Source of the DNA: Effrenium voratum
Taxonomy: Eukaryota; Sar; Dinophyceae; Suessiales; Symbiodiniaceae
Length of the DNA stretch: 64,000 nt
Reading direction: 5' to 3'
NCBI GenBank assembly: GCA_963377175.1
Contig: CAUJNA010001214.1
Location: forward strand, 1-64,000
The translations under genes and the position numbers were made by a program. Shown in pieces: positions 51,691 through 62,400 of the stretch. Within the stretch, counting starts at the first letter, position 1; each line of letters begins with the position of its first letter. The notes beneath the pieces were generated by a model that ran no database searches, was not told the origin of the DNA, and worked only from the letters and a program-made list of their open reading frames with translations.

Positions 51691-54215
51691 GATTGCCCCG
51701 TTTCCCCAGAAAGATTTACTGCAGCTCGCACCACTCGTGCCGTGTTTCAGGGGGGCAAAGCAGACAACATCCATGATGGTTGGTTTGGTAGCCGACCCAA
51801 TCGCTCACTTGGAGATGCATGGACCGGGTTCACAGTGTTCAAGTTAAAACCCATTCAGTCCGATTGTGTTATCACCACAGGTGCAGCCGTGATGTTAGAC
51901 TCCGTACCGCCGACACCTCTCACCGATGCATCAAAGAACGGTCGTCCGAACACATTGCCAATTTTTGGCATGCCGTGCAGCGCAGAGGTTGAAGCTCCAC
52001 AGCGCAAGCAGTTTGAGGTAGGAAATCATCGTGCCCGCAAGAGACAGGCACGTATCGACAAGTTGCCTGTGATGTTCGAATACGCATGTTCACCAGAGTC
52101 CAACATGGGTCGCGTGTTTGAAGGTCTTGGCATACCTCATGTTAGGCTGGCTAAAGAGTTTATCGACCTTAGCACAGATGAAGGAGAAATCCAGTTGCAG
52201 TCGCAGATTGAAGGTTGTGATAAACCCAATCTCTGGGCCGCAATTCCCTGTACATCAGGTTCAGCATGGCAACGCCTTAATAAGGCCAAGTTAGGAAGCC
52301 AGTTCAAAAAGAAACTGAAGCAAAAGGTTAGAGAGTCGAGAGAGTTGTTCTCCAGATTCAGACGTCACGCAGAGACTGTCCTCCATCAGGGGGGTAGTGT
52401 TTCGTTTGAGTGGCCAAGGGATTGCGACAGCTGGGCTAGGGATGATGTTTCCGCATTCTTTAGAGAATATGCACACGTCTTCACCCCAGCGACCTTCCAT
52501 GGTTGCGCCCTAGGCCTGAAGGACAGCAATGGCTATCCCATCAAGAAGCCATGGAAAGTCATGACCAGCAATAGCACACTCGCATCCGCACTAGGTGCAT
52601 TCAAGTGTCCGCACGAAAAAGGGTATAAACATTCGCTTGCAGCAGGTAACAAGACCGCAAAGACCGCTTTCTACCCCGAAGGCATGTGTCTCACAGTTGC
52701 CCGTGCGCTGTATCCGACAGTTCAACCCGTTGTGCCTGCGATGCCTGTCCAAGTGCCATTGCCTCTCGATCACCGGGAACGTGAACAGCAGTTGAAGCAC
52801 ATATCCCCTCTCTCCGGTTTGGAAGATATAGGTGTTGCTGTTGAGTCAGATGAAAAGTGTCACAACATTCTTGAGCAAGTTCTTGATGTTGAAAATCTCA
52901 TCGCACATTCCCTAGGACAAGTCAAAGAGAAGAAGGATCCTGAGATCACCGCAATGGTGACCAGACTCTTGTCACGTGCCGAAATGTTGGCTTCCCCGGA
53001 AGCTCTTGAAGCCGTTCGACTTGAAGCCACAGGCCTGGAGAAAGCCGGTGCTTGGGATCTAAATTCAGTCCGAGAGTATGATCAAGTCGCTGCTGAGGCG
53101 CGACGATCCAGTATAAAAGTCCATTTCGGGCAGTTGATGTCGCTAGCATCCGTCAAGTTCGCCGAACTCGCGAAACACCTTCAGAAGATGAAAGGTAGGA
53201 TTGTGTATCGCGGAGACTGTGCGAAAGATGAACATGGCGCAGCAGCTGTCTACCAAGAATTGGGAGCAAATCCCACGAGCGTACAAGGTCTTAATAACTG
53301 TCTCGCTTATGGATCCCTGCCAGGGAATTCCACCACAACAGCGGACGCTATAAAGGCTTATGTGCAAGCACTGCTGAAGTCCAAGTACCAAACTTGGATC
53401 ACACTCCCGCCTGAGCTCCGGCCAAGGTGGTGGCGCGAGCGTTTCGTGAAACCTGTGGTTTTGCTCGTTAAAGCTCTTTATGGGCATCCTGACGCTGGCG
53501 GACTCTGGGAGGCACACCTCAAAGGGTTCATTAGTGAACTTGGAGGGCGTGAGGTCGCAGAGTTTCCTGGAAACTTCTGGTTCAAGGAGTCCGGGTTACT
53601 TCTCTCGACATACGTCGACGACTTGACGTTGGCCGGCCCCAGCCACCTTCATAAAGACTTCTGGGAAAAGTTAACAAGACTGGTTGATATAGAACCCCCA
53701 GAAGACATATACCGGGTGCTAGGCAGGAACCACCTTTTGATAGATGCTCCAAAGGACCCAACTGAACCCGATCTTAATGCCGCAATGGGCAGATTGAAAG
53801 GGGGCATGGCGTTCGACATGCGGGATTATGCCCGTCAAACGGTAGCATTATATCTTGAGGTTGCACAGCCGAAAAGTGAGAAGTTGCGTGATGCCACCAC
53901 TCCATTCTGTCCCGCTGGATCCCTCGATCCTGCAGATGACGCCTTGGAGGGTGAGCTCGGCTTCGCCGCTTGCCGCGTGTTGATGAAAGCCTTATGGCTC
54001 GGCCGTTTGGCACGCCCAGACTTGGTCAAGCCCATTGGCGACCTTGCCTCATTTGTTCAAAAATGGTCTAGAAACTGCGATAAGCAGCTACATAGGCTTG
54101 TTTGCTACATAAACAGCACGGTCAACAGCACGCTAGTAGGCACAGTTCAAGATTCGACTGAGGATTTGCATCTGTCTCTTTATGTAGACGCCGATTTCGC
54201 CGGAGAGCGAGAGCA
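51691..54215 (+). CDS. Inner element pol: WTG module, methyltransferase-like domain, reverse transcriptase
   Basis: After the +1 shift the module finishes with DAWTGFTVF (about 51825). A Rossmann-like domain follows at 52060-52680: VMFEYACSPESNMGRVFEGL (like methyltransferase motif I), AAIPCTSGSAWQRLN (Pro-Cys, like C5-methyltransferase motif IV), VSFEWPRDCDSW (in the place of motif VI) and FHGCALGLKDSNGYPIKKPW. RT begins near 53190 (GRIVYRGDCAKDEHGAAAVY) and includes LVKALYGHPDAGGLWE and TYVDDLTLAGP (YVDD at 53611). The RNase H connection is ARPDLVKPIGDLASFVQKWS, and the first RNase H Asp block is LYVDADFAG. At about 54215 the frame shifts by -1. The methyltransferase assignment is by motif resemblance only. 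Confidence 0.75.
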
Positions 54216-54710
54216 AAATCCACGTCCGGAGGATTCTTGATTTTGAGTGGTCCGCACACGCATTTTCCGCTTGCGTGGGTATCCAAAAGGCAGACATCGG
54301 TCTCTCGATCAACGACCGAGGCGGAGATTGTATCTCTCGCATACTCCCTTTATCAGGAGGCGCTCCCGGCGCTTAGCTTGTGGGAGCTGATCTTGGACCG
54401 ACCATTCCATCTCAAGATCCACGAGGACAACCAGGCGACTATCCTCGTAGCAAAGAAAGGATTCTCATCCAAGCTACGCTGTGTCCAGCGCACCCACAAG
54501 GTGAACCTCGCGTGCATCGCAGAGCAGCTTGAAAGCGAACACATCTCGATAGAATACGTCCAAACCGACATGCAGTCAGCGGACATCTTCACGAAAGCGC
54601 TTCCACCCAACAAGTGGGACCATGCCATCCGGTTGCTCGGCATTCGTGTTGACCTACCAGAGAAGCTTGAAGACGTTCGTGAAAGTAGAGCCGCTAAAGC
54701 AGCTGCCTAG
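54216..54710 (+). CDS. Inner element RNase H, C-terminal part
   Basis: In the new frame KSTSGGFLILSGP continues directly from the Asp block, followed by SRSTTEAEIVSLAYSLYQEA (catalytic Glu), LKIHEDNQATILVAKKGFSS (second Asp) and MQSADIFTKALPPNKWDHAI, the usual aDi.TK end of copia pol. The stop is a TAG at 54708-54710. All RNase H acidic residues are present. Confidence 0.85.
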   Translation, partial: KSTSGGFLILSGPHTHFPLAWVSKRQTSVSRSTTEAEIVSLAYSLYQEALPALSLWELILDRPFHLKIHEDNQATILVAKKGFSSKLRCVQRTHKVNLACIAEQLESEHISIEYVQTDMQSADIFTKALPPNKWDHAIRLLGIRVDLPEKLEDVRESRAAKAAA

Positions 54711-54855
54711 TGCGCTGCAGCATGTCCGCAAAATTTCCAAAAGTGTGCAAAGTGCCTGGGTGATGCTTGAATAACTTGTGTCAGTCGTTGTGATGTAAAC
54801 TTGACTTCAAGTTGGCGTGGTAATGCGCCCAAGACACTCCCTCAGTGCCGTCAAT

Positions 54856-54863
54856 GAGGGGGG
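54856..54863 (+). promoter_or_regulatory. Polypurine tract of inner element
   Basis: GAGGGGGG lies immediately before the 3' LTR, the place where plus-strand DNA synthesis is primed. Confidence 0.85.
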
Positions 54864-55119
54864 AGTCAATTATCACGATGACATTTATGGCCCAGAGGTA
54901 CATGAGGTAGGTCCCCATGTAGTCAGTTGCATGTTGTACATTCAAGTCATTGCCAAAGCATGATCCAATCACTGCTTTGGCTCAAGTGCTGAAAACAGCG
55001 CGTTGCGCCGCGCTAACCCCAAGGTTAAGGGAGAGGTCGCAGTCACGGAGGGGCTCGTTCCTTTTAAGGTCCCGGGTTCCCCCGTTGTTGACAAAACTGT
55101 GTTTCCCTCTCCTTTGAGT
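54864..55119 (+). repeat. 3' LTR of inner element
   Basis: Second copy of the 256-bp LTR, differing at two positions from the left copy. It is followed by TCATT. Confidence 0.9.
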
Positions 55120-55124
55120 TCATT
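55120..55124. repeat. Target-site duplication TCATT, right copy
   Basis: Matches the left copy at 44025-44029. Confidence 0.8.
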
Positions 55125-55265
55125 TGGCGGAAACTGTGCATCGCCTGGACGAGGAGAACAACCGCCGGACCCTTGAGCTGCACGAGCAGTTCGCAGAGTC
55201 CCGCGCTTTCTTCAGCGCCCAGGTTAGCCAGATGCGGGGAGCAATTTCTGCCGAAGTGAACGGCA
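55121..55265 (+). CDS. Outer element gag, middle part, right of the insertion
   Basis: HLAETVHRLDEENNRRTLEL and HEQFAESRAFFSAQVSQMRG continue the gag of 43777-44029. A TAG near 55272 ends this frame, but the coiled-coil text goes on in the next frame from about 55265 (QYSAFAQSLHAETVVMENSE), so one base has been gained or lost. Confidence 0.7.
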
Positions 55266-56370
55266 CAGTATAGCGCTTTCGCACAAAGCTTACATGCTGA
55301 GACTGTTGTGATGGAGAACTCGGAAAAGGCGGTCGGTGAGCAGAGAGACTGTATTTTGGCGGAGAACCACGCCATGCAGGACACGATCAACGGGCTGAAC
55401 GACACCGTTGAGCGTCTGAGGAACGATCTCGAAAAGGCGCAGCGTGAAATGGTGCGCGGAGATCCTCAGCCTGCGTCAAGTTTTCAGAACGTCAGTTCGG
55501 AGTCGTTTTTGGATAAGAGGGGCAGTATCTTTGATGATCCGCGTCTTTTTCCAACGCAGAATGCACAAACTTCTGGAACTATGCCTCAGATTATTCCACA
55601 GCAGAGTTGGACTGATCCTATTTCTGGTGCAATGCAGTTTGATATCAAAGATCATGCGAGACGGTCTTCGGAGCAAGAAAACAGCAGAAGTCAGCAAAAT
55701 CAGCCGACAAGTCAGCCGAACATTGATCGGTTGACTGGTCCCGAGACCACCGAGGCGGAGTTCCGTGCGGCCCTCCTCGGCTTTGTCCGGAATCAGCATG
55801 ATCGGCCAAAAGCAAAGGAAGCTGATTCGTTGAGGCTGAGTGAGTTTCCCACTCCTGAGACCTATAGAGCCTGGAAAACGGCTACTCGCGAAGAGATTCG
55901 GGCTGCTTCAGATCGGCCTGACGCTGCATTCACCTGGGTTAACAAGGTGTACGTCAACCGGGAGGACAAGAAGAATCTCATGTTAGAGCTTGGAGATCCA
56001 GAACAGTTTGAAACGTTGGATACAAAGCTTCTTGCAGCCTTGTCGCGGATTGCTAGGGGCGACCTTAGTCGGCAGATCCTTACATACAAGGAGCAACAAG
56101 CTGCTTTGGACAAAGTTGTCCGTGGACGTCAAGTTCTTCTCATGTTTGAGCAGTATTTCAGGACAAATGAGGAGGCCGGAGCGTTGTATTCCACTGAAGA
56201 TTTGTTGAAGGTGGTACTTCACGGCAATGATTTGATGACCTTTACTCAGAATTGGGATTCCGTCATTGCTGGCATGAAGATCGTTCCGGAGCAGCACGTC
56301 TTGAAGGACATTTTCTTGCGACAGATTCGTGGATGTCACAAGATCAAGTATGACCTCGATACATACGAGC
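55266..56370 (+). CDS. Outer element gag, capsid region
   Basis: A coiled coil (QDTINGLNDTVERLRNDLEK) is followed by a Gln/Ser-rich linker and a helical domain of copia-gag type: FPTPETYRAWKTATREEIRA, PEQFETLDTKLLAALSRIAR, VVRGRQVLLMFEQYFRTNEE and LKDIFLRQIRGCHKIKYDLD. It ends at a TGA at 56379-56381, but the protein continues after a +1 shift near 56370 (ER then QRDVLTRERLQSNRDRVARA). Confidence 0.75.
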
Positions 56371-57144
56371 GTGCAACGTGATGTTTTGACTCGGGAGCGA
56401 TTGCAGTCAAATCGTGATCGTGTCGCCCGAGCTCACAATCAGAAGGTCGGTGCTCCAGCTCCCAATGCAAATCCTGGGCGTGCAAGAGATCCTTCAGCGG
56501 TCAGGTATTGCTATGATTTTCAGAAAGGCAAGTGCACTCGGGATAATTGCATTTACAAGCATGAGAAAGACCCAAGACCCCCGAGCCAAAATCCGAAAGG
56601 AAAAGGTCGGGGGCGCTCTGACAGCCAGGGGAGAGACAGGGATCGGTCGGCATCGAGAAAGAGAGCGGAGCTGAAAAAGATCCCGTGCAGGTTTTTCAAA
56701 GGCGGTCAGGGGAAATGCACTCGTGGAAACAACTGTGCGTTTTCGCATGAGACTCGGTCTGCTGCACCAGCAACAGATAAGCCGAGCCCAAAGAAAGGAG
56801 CCAGCAGAGGTAGGTCTCCCACCCCAAAGGGAAAAGGGAGAAAGCGATCCCAGAGCAAAAAGGGCGAGTCCTCAGCCGCTGTGTGTCTGAGGGTGAAAGA
56901 GACCAATGCATGCCTCGCAGCATGCCGCCCAAAGCAAGACTTCTGGGAAGTTGACTCGGTGAACGAGATGGTCATTCGACACCATGTGATGCCCCGAAAA
57001 GCGCTTTATGATCCGAAGAGTGCAAAAGACCTTCCAATTTCGCTGGAACGTCTATTGGATCAGCGCATCACCAAAGCCAACATCAATGGCAAAGAGCAAG
57101 TGTTTGGTGATTTCTGGGCGGATCCTGATGAAGGTTTGGAGCAA
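56371..57144 (+). CDS. Outer element gag C-terminus: two CCCH fingers and VRxHxxPR module
   Basis: Two CCCH fingers are clear: CYDFQKGKCTRDNCIYKH (C-x7-C-x4-C-x3-H) and CRFFKGGQGKCTRGNNCAF followed by SH (C-x9-C-x5-C-x3-H), as expected for RNA packaging. Basic Arg/Ser/Lys linkers surround them. The last 75 residues are the module also found elsewhere in these elements: KQDFWEVDSVNEMVIRHHVM then PR, LPISLERLLDQRITKANING and GDFWADPDEGLEQ. A TAA at 57145-57147 interrupts it just before its final WTGQTIF. Confidence 0.8.
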
Positions 57145-57147
57145 TAA

Positions 57148-59397
57148 TGGACTGGGCAAACAATTTTCATTTGCAGTACAGATGTTTCCAACACCCGCAG
57201 ATGCGTCAAATTCGCAGACAATGTCGAGATCGTCGAGATCGAGGCCAACGGGCTATGCCTATCATGTGCTCCAAAGCCGAATGACCCTGAGGTTGTGTGG
57301 TATGATGGTTATGCGCCTGGCTCAAATCCCAAGGATCTGATCGATGCTAAAGACAAAGCTTTGATTCTGGAAGGGGTTGTTGACTTGATGCATGCAAACT
57401 ACAACGCGCCTTGTGGGTTCTATTGCGAATACTATGATGACAATGACCCAATTTATTGCGCTTTGTATTGTCCTGGCTGTTGGATTGATGATGATGAAAC
57501 GAACCTTGACGATGTGCCGGAGTATATTGCTACGCCAGCACCAGCAGGGCTTCGTCAGTGGATAGTCGACACAGGTAGTGAACAAGATCTGGTTGACTCT
57601 GAGCGTGCAGTTACACTTCAAAAGAAGATAAATCCTGCATTGACTCCAATCAATCTTTCAACAGCAAATGGATCAATTTGTGCAGACAAGATTGCGGACT
57701 TCTCCATTGATCAGTTGAACGAGGTCGTCACTCCGTATGTTTTGCCGAGCACGCCAGCTGTCCTTTCTGTTGGTCAAAGATGTTTGGAAAAGGGGTACGA
57801 TTTCGTATGGAGAAAGAACAGTGCTCCGTACTTTGTGCGACCTGACGGGAAAGCGGTAATATTGAAGCTCGATGGGCGAGTTCCATATGTTGACGATCAG
57901 TGCGAAGTCATAGCTTCTGAATCCGCTATGCCTGTTGCTCTTGCTGCATCCGATCAGAAGATCGGGGGCGTTGAAGTGCCTTCATCTTCAAGCGGGGGGC
58001 AACCTCCGCCGGATGCCGCATCGTTTCCATTGCGCCCTGATGAAGCTGAACCGCTGGAACCGGAGTCTGATCCGGAATTGGAGGACAACCCTGAGGTTGC
58101 AGAAGCTCCAAAACCGATGTCAAAGCGTTCAAAAGAAATGATGATGCGTGAGGCCAAAAGTGAAGAGCATCTTTTCACTCACAGGCCCAAGAACCCCTTT
58201 TGCGAAACGTGTGTGCGATCAAAGATGCAAGCACCTCAGGCTCGTCGCAGACATGGATCTTCTTCGGTGGATGCAAAAGCATTTGGAGATCATGTGACTG
58301 CTGACCACGTCATTTCAAATGATGAGACGTACGGGTTCAAGGGCGAGTGGAATGCTTTGGTCGTGAAAGATGTGTTCACGCAGTTCCGGTATTTTTACCC
58401 TTCAGCAAGGCAAGATGCTGACAGTTGCGTTCGTGCATTTCAACATTTCACGAAGCCAGATGATCATGTTGGGATTTTCTATTCTGACAATTCTGGCGAA
58501 ATTGCAGCTGCAGTAAAGAGTATGGGTTGGAGACACGTGCTGAGCCAGCCATATGTCAGTCAATCTTCCGGGGTGATCGAGCGCGAGATTCGTACAATTC
58601 TGGAGGGAGCAAGAGCAAATCTGTTTCAAAGTGGTTTGCCGGTTGAGCTTTGGCCTTTGGCAGCTCAACATCATGCATTTGCTCTCAATGTTACAATTCC
58701 AGATGACAAGGACAAGTCGCCGTGGGCTTTGCGTTTTGGTGATGAGTTTCCTGACACGAAGATCCCATTCGGTGCAAAATTGTTGTACTGGATCAATCGT
58801 CAGCGCGTCGATTCGAAGCAGTCCAAGTTTCTGCCAACTTCGGATGTCGGCATTTTTGTTGGCTATCATGTGCAACCTGGCTTTACCTACACGCATGAAA
58901 TTTTGGTATTGCCGCTCAAGAATTTGCCGGACAAGTTGCGGACGGGTGACATTAATCCCCTCCGCGTCAAGCAGTATGAGTTCAGTCTGCTTGATGAGAC
59001 GTTTGTTTTTCCCGCAAAGCAAGCTATTGCCGACGACAAACCGTGTTCTCCGGACGAATTGGAATATGAGCCGGAGTCACATTTGCAGCCTGGCGAAGCA
59101 GCTGTGCCGGAGGAGGTTTTGATGGAAGATCCTCCTGCACCTGCCGAGGGACTTGCTGATCACGATCCTGATCACATGCCGGATGGGTCGGCAGTTCCAC
59201 CTGGGTTTCAATGGGATGGTTTTCGTTTGGTGAGAGCCCGAAAGTCAAGTCGTCCACCTGGTATTCCATCAGATATGTGGAAACTTGCCTCTCCCAAAGA
59301 ACGCGCTCGTGTTGCTGAGGAGTATCGCAAAGAGCTCGCGATGAAAAAGGAGGCAAAGCCAGCTGCTGCAGACGTAGCTGCCACGGCCGTCTGTGTT
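57148..59397 (+). CDS. Outer element protease and integrase
   Basis: The frame is the same as that of the preceding gag segment, with only the TAA at 57145 between. It opens with WTGQTIFICSTD and a Cys-rich stretch (CGFYCEYYDDNDPIYCALYC). The aspartic protease site is WIVDTGSEQDLVD (57560). Integrase has its HHCC finger EEHLFTHRPKNPFCETC (58170), and the DDE triad is in VTADHVI, FYSDNSGEI and SSGVIEREIR. PTSDVGIFVGYHVQPGFTYT is the segment after the core. It ends at a TAG (59398-59400), again with the same frame open beyond. Confidence 0.85.
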
Positions 59398-59400
59398 TAG

Positions 59401-62400
59401 CCCAATCACGCGGTTCATGGTCAGGGGGGCACAGTCACTAAGCTCCCGTCGCTGGCAGCCGTTGCATCAGCTATTCCCGAAATGCTTGCTCCTGCGATGC
59501 CTGTCACAGTCAACGAAGAAGGGAAGACTGTTCATGAGCATCGAGCGTGTGTCACTGCAGTTATTGAAGAGCATATCAAAGACAACCGTGAAGATTTGGT
59601 CAATGCTTTGTTGATGACTGCAGCAGTTGCAAGGCTTATTCCGCGCTCGGAAGTTGCAAACACTCCTGAGGCAAAGAAGGCTTTGGATGTCGAATGGGAG
59701 AAGCTCAGAAGCAAAGGTACCTGGGACGAGTCGCGGGTAAAAGAATGCAAGACAGTCATTGCTGAAGCTAAGGCGAAGGGGGAAAAGGCCCACATAGCCC
59801 GTATCTTTGAGGCGTGTTACCTCAAGGGAAGCGAGCTCGCTGTGGGCGACCCCAGCCGAAAGTATAAAGGCAGAACTGTTTTCGAAGGAAACCGTGTTGT
59901 TGATGAGAACTATGAGCAAGCGATGTTTGCTGAACTTGGTTCTTCCCCTGCGAGCATGGAAGCAGGCAAGATTGTTGACCTGTACGGTTCTCAGCCTGGA
60001 TTTGGTAAGCAGCAGGGGGATGCAAAGCAGGCATACACGCAGGCATTGTTCGAAGGTATCACTACATGGGTGAGACTTCCACGAGACCGTTGGCCCAAAG
60101 AATGGATTGGCAAGTACAATGATCCACTGTCACCTTTGATTTTGGCATTGTATGGTCACATTGACAGCGGTGGCTTGTGGGAGAACCATTTCGAGACTGG
60201 TCTTCGAAAGAACAAGTGGAGGCCACTGTTGAAAGGCATTTGGCAAAGCGTATTCTTCCATGATGAGCTCAAGCTTTTGTTGGTTGTTTACGTTGATGAC
60301 CTCAAGCTGGCTGGCCCAACTGCTAATTTGGCAAAAGGGTGGAAGAACATCGAGTCTGCAATCGAGATTGACACGCCGGAGTCGCTCGGAAGGTATTTTG
60401 GCTGCGAACATGTGGAGCAGAATCAGGTGACATTGACAAAAGAACATCACCCATTTGCTCATGTGTTCGAAAAGCAGAGCGCAAGTCCTGCCGTCCCTCA
60501 CAGAACGGAAGATTATTGGGAGCATTTCCCTGAGGAAAAGATTTGGGTTCGACACCATCTTTATCCTAGAAGGAAGAGGTATGCCCCCGAGAACTTTGAG
60601 GGACTGCTGGATCTCCGCGTGACCTGTGTCGCAAAGGGCAACACATATGAGTATCTCGAGGACTCGTGGAAAGCACAAGCCGATGTCAAGGAGAAGAATT
60701 GGTGGACCGGCTGCACAGTTTTCAGCTATGCCGACCAGGTGGGAGGACATGCAGCCGCGGCAGCAATGAGAAACAAAACTGCTGCGAAGAAACAGTCAAA
60801 GAAGCCCAAGTTCAAGGAGCTCATTGACATGGATCACCCAAAAGACGGTTGCATGAAGAAACCCGTCAACATCGTCCATTATGACATGGCCGACTTCTTG
60901 GATTCATGCGTTGAGTCTTATTGTGAGCTTGCGAAGACTTCTCGTGCTACCCTCAAGAATGTTTCGACCCCGTTCCATGAAATGAGGACAGCACTTCCGC
61001 GAGAGAGCGAGAAAGAACCAACTGGTAAGTTGCAACCCATAGCAAGCCGGGTTTTGATGAAGATTCTTTTTGCCGCAAGAATGGCGAGATATGATCTTCT
61101 TCGAGCAACTCAGTCACTTGCTTCGCGCGTTACAAAATGGTCCAAAGACTGTGATGAGGGATTGCATCGTTTGGTTGCTTACATCAATTCGACCCTCAAT
61201 CACAGGATGTCATGTTTTATTGGGGACAGTTTGCTGGATTGCCGACTGTGGGTTTTCGGAGATGCTGACTATGCAGGTGAGTTCGACTCGAGGTCAACTA
61301 CTGGCTGTGTGGCGGTCATCGTCGGCCCTAACACGTATTACCCCATCAATGCGTTTTCGAAGAAGCAGACAAGTACTGCTATGTCATCTACTGAAGCCGA
61401 AGTTGTTGCTGCTAATCACTCCGTGCGAGCGCAAGGTTTACCAACGCTTTCACTCATGAGTGTGCTGTGGGAATTGCTTGATGCACCCAAGGAAAAGCAG
61501 CCAGCTGGTGGCAACGCCAAGCCGATTCCGTTTCCAGGCCGGGACAACTCCGGTCAGGGGGGCAATCCCGTGTTGGTTTATGTCGACCCCGAGTTGGACG
61601 AGATTCGGTATGGTGGTTTTGAGCAGCATGAAAGGACGATAGCACCTCTTCGCGGAAATGTTCATTTGAATGAGAAGTTTAAAGTTGCGTTTTGTGAAGA
61701 CAACCAAGCAACAATTCACATCATTCAGACTGGAAATTCCGCACAGCTTCGTCATGCTGACAGAACTCAAAGAACTTCTTTGGCGTGGCTTCGAGAACAA
61801 TTCACGAAAGGTTTCTTCAATCTCGTCAATGTCAATACTGTGTATCAGGTTGCGGACATCTTGACCAAGCCGTTTACGAGCAAAGCAAAATGGGATCACG
61901 CGTGCAATCTTATTGGAGTACGGTGGGTGCAGTTGGATGGAAACATTACAATCAAACCAGCCCCCACTAGCGAAGCGCAAGCTTCCGCCGTTTCCACGCA
62001 TGAAACCTATGATCGGTTCTTGTGCGAATTTTGCTGTTCTGATGATTCCAAGCTCGGCGACAAATCAAGATTACCAGCATTTGGTTGCAAGGTGCTTAGA
62101 GTAACTGAGCGTCAGAATGCGTTGGTTGCTGATACGTTGCAATGGGTATTTGACGAGGTGCAACTTTTCAGGAAGAATGTCAAGTCCAAAACACCGCCCT
62201 GCGTGATGCTTCATGCTTCACTTCCGTGTACGGGTGGGTGCCCCTGGAACAATATCAATGGTCAGACTCAAGAAGGTCAAGCCAAGATCCAGGAGCACAA
62301 GGCGTTGTTTCGCAAACTGCTGAAGCGTTTGGACAAACTTATCACTATGCTTCGACAGCTTGACATTGTGCTTGTGATCAACATGGAACTTCCTAAGCTT

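Larger units (their letters stand above)
44030..55119 (+). mobile_element. Inner copia-type LTR retrotransposon, complete, 11.09 kb
   Basis: It has two 256-bp LTRs, a 5-bp target-site duplication, a primer site directly after the left LTR and a GAGGGGGG tract directly before the right LTR. Three coding blocks follow: an ORF with a HAD-like domain, gag, and pol in integrase-RT-RNase H order. I found two differences between the LTRs, so insertion was recent. It inserted into the gag of the outer element. Three frame breaks exist in gag-pol. Confidence 0.9.
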
